64,000 nt of DNA from Fibrella arboris (lineage in GTDB: Bacteria > Bacteroidota > Bacteroidia > Cytophagales > Spirosomataceae). Position numbers and translations under genes: made by a program. The stretch covers positions 372,001 to 436,000 of the forward strand of contig NZ_JBGGWE010000001.1 in the NCBI RefSeq assembly GCF_041321095.1, given 5' to 3'. Positions 40,601 through 47,373 of the stretch are shown here, one piece after another; positions within the stretch are counted from its first letter, which is position 1, and each line of letters opens with the position of its first letter. The notes beneath the pieces are model-generated. The model had not been told where the DNA came from and ran no database searches. It was given only the letters and a program-made list of their open reading frames with translations.

Positions 40601-42917
40601 AGGTGGCACAGGTAGCGGGCGTCAGCTTATCACACAACTGATACACAACCGTGTACGTACCGGGCATGGTACCTACCGCTACACTTACCGAGCCCGTTAT
40701 AGGATCAAGCGTAATGCCTGCGGGGTAGGTCCCTACCGGCGAAACAGTAGCATTTCCAGTGGCACCCAGCGTAGCCGGTACACCATTCACCACATCGTTG
40801 GCTGCTACGTTCGGAACAGCAACGCCTGAACTGGCCGTGCCCGTATCTGGCAGGGCCGTTACACTGGCAGTGATGGTCACCGTGGCTGTGGTGGTGGTGC
40901 AGGTCGCTGGCGTCAATTTGTCACAAAGCTGATACACAAGGGTATACGTACCCGGTGCTGTCCCAACGGCAGCATTCACCGCGCCCGTTGCCGGGTTGAG
41001 TGTGATGCCTGCAGGGTAGGTGCCAACCGTCGAAACGGTAGCGTTGCCCGCAGCGCCCAGCGTGGCGGGCACGCCGTTCACTACATCATTGACTGCTACA
41101 TTCGGAATGGCTGTGCCGCCGGTGCCTGCGCTGACTGTGCCTGCATCCGGACTAGCCGTTACACTTGGTGTGATCGTGATCGCAACTGCCGCCGTAGCAC
41201 AAGTAGCTGGTGTCAGCTTGTCACAAAGTTGGTAGACAACCGTATACGTACCCGGTGCTGTTCCCCCAGCTACACTCAGCGAACCCGTCGCCGGGTTGAG
41301 TGTGATGCCTGCGGGGTACGTGCCTACTGTTGAAACAGTGGCGTTCCCCGTAGCGCCTAATGTGGCCGGAACACCGTTCACCACATCATTGGCTGCTACA
41401 TTCGGAATGGCCGTTCCGCCTGTTGCGGGAGCAGTGCCCGAATCCGGGGCCGCTGTTACGCTCGATGTTACGGTCACCGTAGCCGTCGTGGTCGTGCAGG
41501 TCGTCGGGGTCAGCTTATCGCATAATTGATAAACGACCGTATACGTACCGGGTGCTGTTCCTACCGCTACGCTTACACTGCCTGTCGATGGAGTCAGCGT
41601 GATGCCTGCAGGGTAGGTGCCAACCGTCGAAACGGTAGCGTTGCCCGCAGCGCCCAGCGTGGCGGGCACACCGTTCACTACATCATTAGCCGCTACATTC
41701 GGAATGGCCGTTCCGCCTGAACTCGCATTTATCGTCCCTGCGTCTGGATTAGCGGTTAGACTTGGGCTTACCGTTACTGTAGCTAGCCCCGTTGAACAGG
41801 TCACCGGTGTCAGCTTGTCGCAGAGTTGATAGCCAATCGTATAGGTACCCGGAGCCGTTCCCACGGCAACGCTCACAGAACCTGTGGCGGGGTCCAATGT
41901 AATCCCCGGTGGGTACGTCCCTACCGGCGAAACGGTGGCATTCCCCGCAGCGCCCAGCGTGGCGGGTACACCGTTCACTGCGTCGTTGGCCGCTACATTC
42001 GGAATAGCCGTGCCACCGGTGCCTGCGCTGACTGTGCCTGCATCAGGACTGGTGGTACCACCGGCGTTTACCGTTATGGTAATCGTTGTGGTGGCACAAC
42101 TCGGCGTAGTGGCCGTTGTGCACAGCTGGTAAGTCAGCGTATAGGTGCCCGGCGCTGTGGTGTTCGCCACAGTTACCGCGCCTGTAGCCGGATTCAATAG
42201 AATGCCCGGTGGGTACGTACCCACCGGCGCAATCGTCGCGTTGCTCCCCAGTACAACTGGCTGACCACCAACCAGATCATTGGTCGTCACATTCGGAACG
42301 GCAGTTCCGCCTACGCCGGCAATCACCGCTCCGTTATCAGGGGTGGGTGATGGACAGGGAACAATCGATACCGACACGGGGCCGGTCGTGTTACCATAGC
42401 AACTGGTGGCTACATCAAAGTAGGCGGCGTAATACAAGCCGGTTGTCACCTGGGTGGGGTCTGCGACCCGGTTGGCCTGTGTAGCGGGCGTACCGGTATG
42501 CCAGGTGATCAATGTGCCAGAGGGCGGTGTGCCAACAAGATGGGTTGTTAGATCGACCGTAGTGGCCGGGCACACATTGTTGATCGGGGCGCAGGCAGTA
42601 ATGGTCACCGTCAGTGAACCCGTTGTGTTACCGTAACAACTGGTGGCCACATCAAAGTAGGCGGCATAATATAGGCCTGCTCCTACCTGAGTGGGGTTTG
42701 CCACCAGATTGGCCTGTGTAGCGGGCGTGCCCGTGTGCCAGGTGATCAGTGTGCCGGAGGGCGGTGTCTCTGTCACGTGCGTGGTCAGATCCACGGTGGT
42801 AGCAGGGCACACGTTACTAGCCGTTACTTGGGCATACGCGTAGCTATTTCCTAACAGGACCAGCAAAAAGAGCCTGATCAGGAAAGCCACATTAACGTTT
42901 TTGGTATAACTGTTCAT
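34671..42917 (-). CDS. Giant secreted repetitive adhesin-like protein (2748 aa)
   Basis: The signal peptide covers residues 1-29 (ending AYAQ). Two modules of about 85 aa (VCPATTVDLTTH..., about 36-180) are followed by eight modules of about 96 aa (about 189-976; PNVAANDVVNGVPATLG, VGTYPAGITLNPATG, PGTYTVVYQLCDKLTP). Cadherin-like/tandem-95 modules run from about 977 to 2460. They are arranged in a higher-order repeat of 593 aa whose parts are near identical in DNA. The C-terminal domain (about 2462-2748), with two dockerin-like loops near 2647 and 2694 and the ending LEQIP, is almost the same as in the 4425-aa protein. No classical T9SS tail is visible. It is the second gene of operon B. An extended surface fibre is the likely role. 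Confidence 0.85.
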   Translation of the reverse strand: MNSYTKNVNVAFLIRLFLLVLLGNSYAYAQVTASNVCPATTVDLTTHVTETPPSGTLITWHTGTPATQANLVANPTQVGAGLYYAAYFDVATSCYGNTTGSLTVTITACAPINNVCPATTVDLTTHLVGTPPSGTLITWHTGTPATQANRVADPTQVTTGLYYAAYFDVATSCYGNTTGPVSVSIVPCPSPTPDNGAVIAGVGGTAVPNVTTNDLVGGQPVVLGSNATIAPVGTYPPGILLNPATGAVTVANTTAPGTYTLTYQLCTTATTPSCATTTITITVNAGGTTSPDAGTVSAGTGGTAIPNVAANDAVNGVPATLGAAGNATVSPVGTYPPGITLDPATGSVSVAVGTAPGTYTIGYQLCDKLTPVTCSTGLATVTVSPSLTANPDAGTINASSGGTAIPNVAANDVVNGVPATLGAAGNATVSTVGTYPAGITLTPSTGSVSVAVGTAPGTYTVVYQLCDKLTPTTCTTTTATVTVTSSVTAAPDSGTAPATGGTAIPNVAANDVVNGVPATLGATGNATVSTVGTYPAGITLNPATGSLSVAGGTAPGTYTVVYQLCDKLTPATCATAAVAITITPSVTASPDAGTVSAGTGGTAIPNVAVNDVVNGVPATLGAAGNATVSTVGTYPAGITLNPATGAVNAAVGTAPGTYTLVYQLCDKLTPATCTTTTATVTITASVTALPDTGTASSGVAVPNVAANDVVNGVPATLGATGNATVSPVGTYPAGITLDPITGSVSVAVGTMPGTYTVVYQLCDKLTPATCATSVVTITVGAFTNTTPDSGTVSAGAGGTPILNVVANDVVNGLPATLGAAGNATVSPVGTYPAGITLNPATGSVSVAVGTVPGTYTVVYQLCDKLTPVTCMTTTAVVTVTSSLTAGPDSGTVSAGTGGVAVANVTTNDTVNGLPATLGAAGNATVSPVGTYPAGLSLDPATGSVSVAIGTVPGTYTVVYQLCDKLTPTTCTTATVTVTVKPVAPAVTPDITLTQPNTPVVGNVLTNDSDPQGLPLTASVTTPPTAGTVTMAPDGTYTYTPPVNFTGTVSFCYTATNTVGLSASTCVSINVVPGLTTDNGRPVANNDNTQTTSGVPVVIAVRANDVDPDSATALNGQLATPTLVSQPAAGTAIVNANGTITYTPPAGFTGVVSFPYQVCDKATPALCATAVVSVNVQPTPPANTTLAPVAVDDALLTGVNTPVTGTVAANDSDPQGLPLTFTSGQPASGTVVMSPNGSYTYTPAPGYVGPTSFVYLACNSAGKCDVATVDILVQAPPAALPPVAAPDIANTNPNTPVSGNVLTNDSDPQGLPLTVGLLSSPAAGTVTLSPTGSYTYTPPVGFTGVVSFCYSASNSAAQSSSACVTVNVNPVPSPLSNEAPVANSDNTQTTAGVSVTINVVANDTDPDSATTLAGQLAAPVIVSQPIAGTASVVNGLVVYTPPAGFTGVVSFPYQVCDKATPALCATAVVSVNVLPTPPVNTTLAPVAIDDALLLSPNTVATGMVAANDSDPQGLPLTYAPGQPANGVVVMSPAGSYTYTPTPGYIGPDSFTYSVCNSAGKCDVATVSVLVQPNTSLPPVVTPDIANTSPNKPVTGNVLTNDVDPQGAPLMASVTTPPTVGTVVMSPTGSYTYTPPTGFTGTVSFCYTATNTVGLSASTCVSINVVPDLTTDNARPTANNDNTQTTSGVPVVIAVRANDVDPDSATALNGQLATPTLVSQPAAGTAIVNANGTITYTPPAGFTGVVSFPYQVCDKATPALCATAVVSVNVQPTPPANTTLAPVAVDDALLTGVNTPVTGTVAANDSDPQGLPLTFTSGQPASGTVVMSPTGAYTYTPAPGYTGPANFTYSVCNSAGKCDVATVSVLVQQPVNQPPLVTPDVNTFIPGTLTTGNVLTNDKDPEGTPLTASVIGTPPAGFSMSPNGSYTYTAPGSQTAPVTVPVQVCDGATPPACTTSTLTLTPVPNPTPANDRPIALNDATRTTAGVPTTVNVLANDRDPEGLPLSNPTIVSGPTQGTATVNPNGTVTYTPPAGFTGVEQVTYQVCDTGSPVQCTTAVVTFTVDPTPPAGVTNVAPVAIDDQLLTTRNTPVTGTVATNDSDPNAGQTLTFSKLTNPINGTVVFTSTGSYSFVPAPGFVGTDNFTYQVCDSGSPVLCTVATAYITVNAPASLPPVTAPDITLTKPNTPVAGNVLTNDSDPQGLPLTASVTTPPTVGTVVMSPTGSYTYTPPTNFTGMVSFCYTATNTAGLSMNTCVSINVVPDLTTDNARPTANNDNTQTTSGVPVVIAVRANDVDPDSATALNGQLATPTLVSQPAAGTAIVNANGTITYTPPAGFTGVVSFPYQVCDKATPALCATAVVSVNVQPTPPANTTLAPVAVDDALLTGVNTPVTGTVAANDSDPQGLPLTFTSGQPASGTVVMSPTGAYTYTPAPGYTGPANFTYSVCNSAGKCDVATVSVLVQQPVSPGGVVLRLKVLLQGALIGGTGGLMRDDLRSQQFLPLTEPYTALASTRFAHVNGGGGETMPASVTAQNVGTGDAIVDWVFVELRSPGNLSLVVATRSALVQRDGDVVLASDGVSPLSFSGLTGSFYVSVKHRNHLGAMTATSLPLSATGTLVDFTTMTAPQLYNKTIGVYDYEGWEQTTVNGKQALWAGDANHNGKVKYQGTANDLILIFSEVIGAQTGSTNPLYNYNNALGYYFGDVNMDGKVKYQGTSNDTSLIFTNLITNYQTSTQMNSGQLYNFDFMLEQIP
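34780..34991 (-). repeat. 212-bp tract identical to 2779-2990
   Basis: Operon B partner of the identical tract in the 4425-aa gene, covering both dockerin-like loops. Flanking sequence differs at silent sites, so the identity is local. Confidence 0.85.
35533..36171 (-). repeat. Superrepeat tract, copy 1 (partners 37312-37950 and 39222-39665)
   Basis: A 639-bp tract in the 2748-aa gene that matches 37312-37950 at an offset of exactly 1779 bp with about four substitutions. It encodes two to three cadherin-like modules. Confidence 0.85.
37312..37950 (-). repeat. Superrepeat tract, copy 2
   Basis: Second copy of the 639-bp tract, 1779 bp (593 codons) from copy 1. Confidence 0.85.
39222..39665 (-). 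repeat. Superrepeat tract, copy 3 (shorter)
   Basis: A third copy at the same 1779-bp step, near identical over about 444 bp, then diverging on both sides. The preserved register shows that 593-aa blocks were duplicated as units. Confidence 0.8.
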
Positions 42918-43029
42918 GCAACGTTCGTTCTATTTTTTGAGCATCGATCCATTGGATCAGTGCGACGGGCATTTCATCAATAATTGGATAGCAGTGGGGT
43001 GCCCCACCAGCGCTTCAGGTAGCGTAGGC

Positions 43030-43082
43030 AGCTACTGCTGAGTCAGTTATGACATAGCGCCATAACTGACTCAGCAGTAGCT
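43030..43082 (-). terminator. 22-bp hairpin at the end of the 1044-aa gene
   Basis: Arms at 43030-43051 and 43061-43082 form a perfect 22-bp stem with a 9-nt loop, and the stem reaches into the stop codon of the 1044-aa gene. No U-run follows on the minus strand, so it is better read as an intercistronic RNA structure that may stall RNase or polymerase before the giant gene. Confidence 0.55.
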
Positions 43083-46000
43083 ATTTCAGCGTTGGTACTG
43101 CCGAGCCGACGGGACAGGCCACTGCCGTATTCGCCGTCATGGTAGCCGAATTGTTCGCCGTATTGCTCTCGCCCGTCGTTGCTACGCTGCCAGTGAATGT
43201 TGGCGTACTACCAACCGCAGCGGCTAATGGCGTAACAGGCACGGCAAACGTTGTACTGGCCCCGTTGGCAATCGGACCCGCATTTGTACAGGTCACCGTC
43301 TGGCCCAGCGTCGAACAACCAAATCCGTTGGTCGTGAATGTTGCTGGTGCGGTCACACTGGCCGGTATGGTCAGGGTAGTGGTGATGGGGCCGGTTGTTG
43401 GTATGGTGCCAATGTTGCTGACGCTGACAGGGATCGTGCTGGTCTGGCCGGCAACCAGGGGCGGGCCAGGCTGGCCAATGGCGGTGATCAGGTCAGGCTG
43501 GCCACCTACTGCGGCAGTAGACGTACCCGTGTTGTTTGTCGTGCTGATCTCCTGCGTAGTAGCTACCGTATTGGTAAAGCTCAACGTAGTGCCAACTGTT
43601 GCCAGTGCGGGGGTAATCGGTACGGCGAAGGTGGTGCTGGCCCCGTTCGTAATTGGCCCGGCATATGTACAGCTGACACTCGTGCCTGTTGTAGCGCACC
43701 CAAAACCGTTGCTCGTAAAGGTAGCCGGTGCCGATACGTTGGCCGGAAGCGTCAGGGTAGTGGTAATGGGCCCCGTTGTTGCCGCCGAACCAGTATTGCT
43801 GACGGTGATGGGGAGGCTGCTGGTCTGATTCGCAACCAGCGTTGGCGATGGCACACCGATCGACGTGGTCAGATCGGCAAGGCCGACAACCGGAACAACC
43901 GGCGAGCAGGAACCCGTTGCCTCTGGCGACGTGACTGTCAGCGTACGGTTGCCAATGGCCCCCGATCCATCATATGAAATGGGGATAGACAGCGTAGTCT
44001 GTCCCGTCATTAGTACGGACGTTACCGAAGCCGGTACCGACGTAAAGCCCGGGCCTGTTACTGAAGTCAGGGTAATATTGCCGTCCCGGGTCGTTGTGAT
44101 CGGAATTGTCAGCAGGCCCGTTGAGGGCGTACCCACCACAAATTCACCGGCCAGCGTAGCGGCTGCGCAGTTGCCAAACGTGAAAGCTCCTTCTTTAACC
44201 CGCCATAACACCTCTGTGCCATTATTGGCGTAGAATGTTCCGGGGCTGGTTATCCCGGCGTTGATCGGGCCGAAAGCGGCATCGTTGGTATCGACGGCAT
44301 TATCAAGCCCGTCATTATCCGAGTCGACACCAGACAGGGTGATGCCTGCTTCAACAGTATCTAGTTTTGTATCGTTGTCACTGTCCAGGTCGAGGTAATC
44401 GGGCAGGTCAGCGCCATCGGTATTTACGGGCAGCAACCCACCGGTACCCGCGTAGGCCGTCAGTAAACCCTGTGCATTGACGGCCGTACCCGGCGCAATG
44501 TAACCAGCCGTCGACTGCGCTTCGATGTTATCAGGAATACCATCGTCGTCAGCGTCCAGATCGAGTAGGTCGGCTACGCCGTCGCCATCGGTATCCACCA
44601 GGTTACCGCCTTCGGTATCATCCAGAATGCCGTCGTTATCATCATCCAGGTCATTGGCGTTAGCCACGCCGTCACCATCAGTATCCAGTACCGGTACACA
44701 GGCGGTAGTGGCGTCAAACACAATACTGCCGTTGCCATCAAACGTAAAACCGGCAGCCTGTGCGTTAGTTTCCGTTCCATTTTTGGTGTACACGATATCG
44801 AATGACGATACACCCACGAAGCTCAGGGCTACCGCAAACTGGGGCGAAGCACCTGACGATTGCTCAATTGTACCCTGGAACCGAACGATCGAGGCACCAT
44901 TAACAAGACTTGTATTGGTTGGCGTGTTTAATTTATACGAATAGAGTTCTGACCGCTTCACCTCAATTCCCTCCAGCCGGGTCGAACCGCTGGTCGTGAT
45001 CCGGTCGAGGTCACCCACTGTAAACGACGCCTGGAAGGGAACAGGAATGTTCGTACCAGACTTCACGGCCGTCCACCGAACGGTTGCGGTTGAGTTTGAA
45101 CCAAACAACTGGAATTGAGCCTGTGACCCCACGTTCGAAAAGTTCACAGGTTCAGTTGTCGTCAATGTAGAGCTGGTCGTTGTGTAACTCAGGACATCAG
45201 CAATCATGTCGATCGATTGTCCGTTCAGGGTGGCTACATTGCTGTAGCGTGCCAGTTTGTTGGCGCCCGTACCTGTGTTTGATGAAGGGGCGGTAAACGT
45301 AAAGACGGTGAACCCGTTCTGTCCCGGAATTGGGCAGGCAGCAACCCGAACGCCCACTGTTGCCGAAGCCGTTGTGGTACAGCCGTTGGCATCCGTTACC
45401 GTTACCGAATACGTACCCGGCACTACATTGGTCAGGTTCTGCGTGGTAGCGCCATTGCTCCAGGCGTAGGTGAACGGCGAACGCCCCCCCGTTACCGCCA
45501 GATTAACGGCTCCGTCGGCCGTTGATAAACCGCTGGCGCTGGTTGCTGTGGCCGTAGCGCCCAGCGACCGGTACTGAACAAACGGATAATACACGGGTAA
45601 ACTCGTGATCAGGCTCACCAGGCTGGCCACCCGAATCTGAACTTCGTCGAAATCTTTGGTGGTCACAAAACCCAGCGTCCGTTGGCCAGACCCAGATAAC
45701 AGGGCCAGATCGAGCAGCGACGATGAAGTGGAGGTTTCCTGCTGAACACCGTTGAGGTATGTGATAATGGTCGTAGACCCCAACAGGTTGGCACCCAGTC
45801 CACTGGCGTTTCCAACAACGTACCCAGCCGTGGCGCCCGCGCCAAACACGGTTGTACCACCGGCATCGACGGAGATCCGGCCTCCGGTGCCAATGCCGAG
45901 TACGGTATTGATCGACGCAAAGTTGGTCAACGTGGCGTCGATTACGTTCCCTGAATTGGATACGCTGCCACTGGTCAGAAAACCACCAACACCACCTGTC

Positions 46001-46215
46001 CGGGCCGACACGACCGACGCCCCGGCGAAGTTGTTGGTTGTCAGTGTGCGGTAGTTACAGGGTATGGTCTGAGCCTGTAACGGCGTGGTTCCCAGCCAGC
46101 CGGCCAGCAATAGTACTAGAGACAGCGTTAGTCGGCTCAGTAAGGGTAGCGCGTGTAACGTGGTCTGGTTGGAGAAAGCGTGTAGATTTTTTTTCATCGC
46201 AATTGACTGATTCAT
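43081..46215 (-). CDS. Secreted SprB/TSP3-repeat protein, first gene of operon B (1044 aa)
   Basis: The signal peptide has an extended n-region (a second ATG lies at 46197) and ends PLQAQ. One SprB-type repeat (about 215-290; FTYAWSNGATTQNLTNVVPGTY type) is followed by a region of unknown fold (about 300-500). A calcium-loop stretch follows with many DxDGDG motifs (about 505-648). A module shared with the 4190-aa protein comes next (about 675-768, FTFGNCAAAT... IPISYDGS). Two CARDB/DUF11-like domains (about 775-1040) close the protein. It ends CPVGSAVPTLK, with Cys eleven residues from a terminal Lys. It takes the lead position that the 4190-aa protein has in operon A. Surface adhesion or fibre assembly is inferred. 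Confidence 0.82.
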   Translation of the reverse strand: MNQSIAMKKNLHAFSNQTTLHALPLLSRLTLSLVLLLAGWLGTTPLQAQTIPCNYRTLTTNNFAGASVVSARTGGVGGFLTSGSVSNSGNVIDATLTNFASINTVLGIGTGGRISVDAGGTTVFGAGATAGYVVGNASGLGANLLGSTTIITYLNGVQQETSTSSSLLDLALLSGSGQRTLGFVTTKDFDEVQIRVASLVSLITSLPVYYPFVQYRSLGATATATSASGLSTADGAVNLAVTGGRSPFTYAWSNGATTQNLTNVVPGTYSVTVTDANGCTTTASATVGVRVAACPIPGQNGFTVFTFTAPSSNTGTGANKLARYSNVATLNGQSIDMIADVLSYTTTSSTLTTTEPVNFSNVGSQAQFQLFGSNSTATVRWTAVKSGTNIPVPFQASFTVGDLDRITTSGSTRLEGIEVKRSELYSYKLNTPTNTSLVNGASIVRFQGTIEQSSGASPQFAVALSFVGVSSFDIVYTKNGTETNAQAAGFTFDGNGSIVFDATTACVPVLDTDGDGVANANDLDDDNDGILDDTEGGNLVDTDGDGVADLLDLDADDDGIPDNIEAQSTAGYIAPGTAVNAQGLLTAYAGTGGLLPVNTDGADLPDYLDLDSDNDTKLDTVEAGITLSGVDSDNDGLDNAVDTNDAAFGPINAGITSPGTFYANNGTEVLWRVKEGAFTFGNCAAATLAGEFVVGTPSTGLLTIPITTTRDGNITLTSVTGPGFTSVPASVTSVLMTGQTTLSIPISYDGSGAIGNRTLTVTSPEATGSCSPVVPVVGLADLTTSIGVPSPTLVANQTSSLPITVSNTGSAATTGPITTTLTLPANVSAPATFTSNGFGCATTGTSVSCTYAGPITNGASTTFAVPITPALATVGTTLSFTNTVATTQEISTTNNTGTSTAAVGGQPDLITAIGQPGPPLVAGQTSTIPVSVSNIGTIPTTGPITTTLTIPASVTAPATFTTNGFGCSTLGQTVTCTNAGPIANGASTTFAVPVTPLAAAVGSTPTFTGSVATTGESNTANNSATMTANTAVACPVGSAVPTLK

Positions 46216-46522
46216 CTATATTTAATTTTCACTGGCTGCAAACTGACGACAAAATCTGCGGCTAATCACCAGCGGCGGATCGAGTCTGGTATGCATATTG
46301 TTAGGTAACAGTTCGGGCACCCTCGCCAATCGACGACTTGCTTTACCGACGTGGCCCCTAGAAACGCCTATACCGGCTACGAAAGCCGGTAATGAACGAT
46401 GCTACACAGCGCCGCTCTGTACCAAACAATAGCACAAGTGACGGCTACGTTAACTATTCGTCAGAACTGAAACAGGCTCCACGCCCGCACCCCGGATTCT
46501 ACCGTTGATGCCATTGGGCTCA
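46216..46522. other. Upstream region of operon B, no gene
   Basis: No credible coding frame. A hairpin lies at 46371-46378/46384-46391. The stretch from about 46433 (AAGTGACGGCTACGTTAACT) resembles 29060-29090 upstream of operon A, so the duplicated element extends beyond the structured RNA toward the operon. No exact TAnnTTTG box for the operon was found. Confidence 0.5.
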
Positions 46523-46684
46523 CAACACATACGGGTGTTGCGTTACGTTAGGGAGAGATTCCCCCGGGAGAGAAGAAGAAAGGAAGACGCCGTCCGAGAG
46601 GACAATGAAGATACCGGTCAGTACCCTCGGGTGTTGGCTGAATTCCGGAGAGCCTGCAGCGCCAACTGCGGGCTTCTCTATTTT
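46523..46684 (+). ncRNA. Candidate structured RNA, copy 2
   Basis: Same order of elements as 29153-29308: hairpin 46523-46528/46535-46540 (CAACAC/GTGTTG), hairpin 46551-46554/46560-46563 (GGGA/TCCC), the purine-rich strand, GTCC-GAGA-GGAC (46592-46603), GGT-CAGT-ACC, and the terminator-like stem 46651-46659/46666-46674. The last stem changes TAG/CTA of copy 1 to CAG/CTG, a compensatory change, and TATTTTG follows. About 140 bp (46545-46685) aligns closely with 29174-29310. It lies upstream of operon B on the opposite strand. Confidence 0.6.
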
Positions 46685-47030
46685 GACTACCTACTCACCT
46701 GCTAACCGTTGATCTACATGGCTCTGTCATAGCCAGGTAGCTTATACCTGTGACAAAGCAGCGTAACCCGACAATCACTACATCCACTCACTTTCTGAAT
46801 AGATCAATAAGTAAGCCTGAACACTACGGCAAAAGCCGCTCGTAGTGCGTTGGAATAACCATCATCACACACTGACCGTCAATTTCTGTTCCTTTATCGC
46901 GTTAACTGGCCATACAAATAGTTAACCGCTTCATTTTTAAGTACACGAACCTATTAATCAGTAGCTTAGCTATAAAAATAATTATTTAGATTCCACGATT
47001 CACAGAAATTAATCGTACCCATACGTGGTA
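46685..47030. other. AT-rich intergenic region without a gene
   Basis: Nothing coding is seen. It corresponds in position to 29311-29685 beside operon A, but little sequence similarity remains outside the RNA and the sigma-54-like element. Confidence 0.5.
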
Positions 47031-47048
47031 TTGGCAAGGAAAATGCGG
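47031..47048 (+). promoter_or_regulatory. Sigma-54-like -24/-12 promoter, second copy
   Basis: TTGGCAAGGAAAATGCGG keeps GG and GC 10 nt apart and matches the element at 29686-29702. No clear gene follows on the plus strand; only a 46-codon frame lies between it and the convergent porin gene. Confidence 0.5.
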
Positions 47049-47202
47049 GACATATTGTAAATTAAAAAGTGCATCACTTTACAAAAAATATATATCTAAT
47101 ATTGCCTGATTTTTCTCATCAGTAACTCATCCTAAGAAGCGGTTTGAGTTAGTTTTTCGTCGCGTAGCCGCACTGGCAGACCCACCCTAATGGCTGCAGA
47201 AA

Positions 47203-47343
47203 ATGGAGCTGCTTGAGTTAGCCAACTCAACCACCTTCCTGCGCGTGGTCAGCCCATACAAACATCAGCCAGTTGAGCAGGCTTCGCATACCATTGCCTC
47301 CTGTACAGCTACAGGGAAGCGCGGCAGCCCTACTCTGCAATGA
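47203..47343 (+). CDS. Orphan small ORF (46 aa), doubtful
   Basis: ATG at 47203 to TGA at 47343, beginning MELLELANSTTF and ending GSPTLQ. It contains a hairpin (47213-47219/47224-47230). It is the only frame between the second sigma-54-like promoter and the porin gene. No family is recognised; it may be a remnant of a lost gene or not coding at all. Confidence 0.2.
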   Translation: MELLELANSTTFLRVVSPYKHQPVEQASHTIASCTATGKRGSPTLQ

Positions 47344-47373
47344 ACCGCAGCATTGTCACGGATAGTGGGGGAT

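Noticed and set aside
2670..42917. CRISPR array or noncoding satellite
   Set aside because: Repeats are 90-aa to 600-aa coding units in frame, without uniform spacers or cas genes nearby.
46505..46705. 66-codon open frame across the second RNA copy
   Set aside because: It is not preserved in the first copy, where stops and shifts occur, whereas the hairpins are preserved; noncoding is the better reading.
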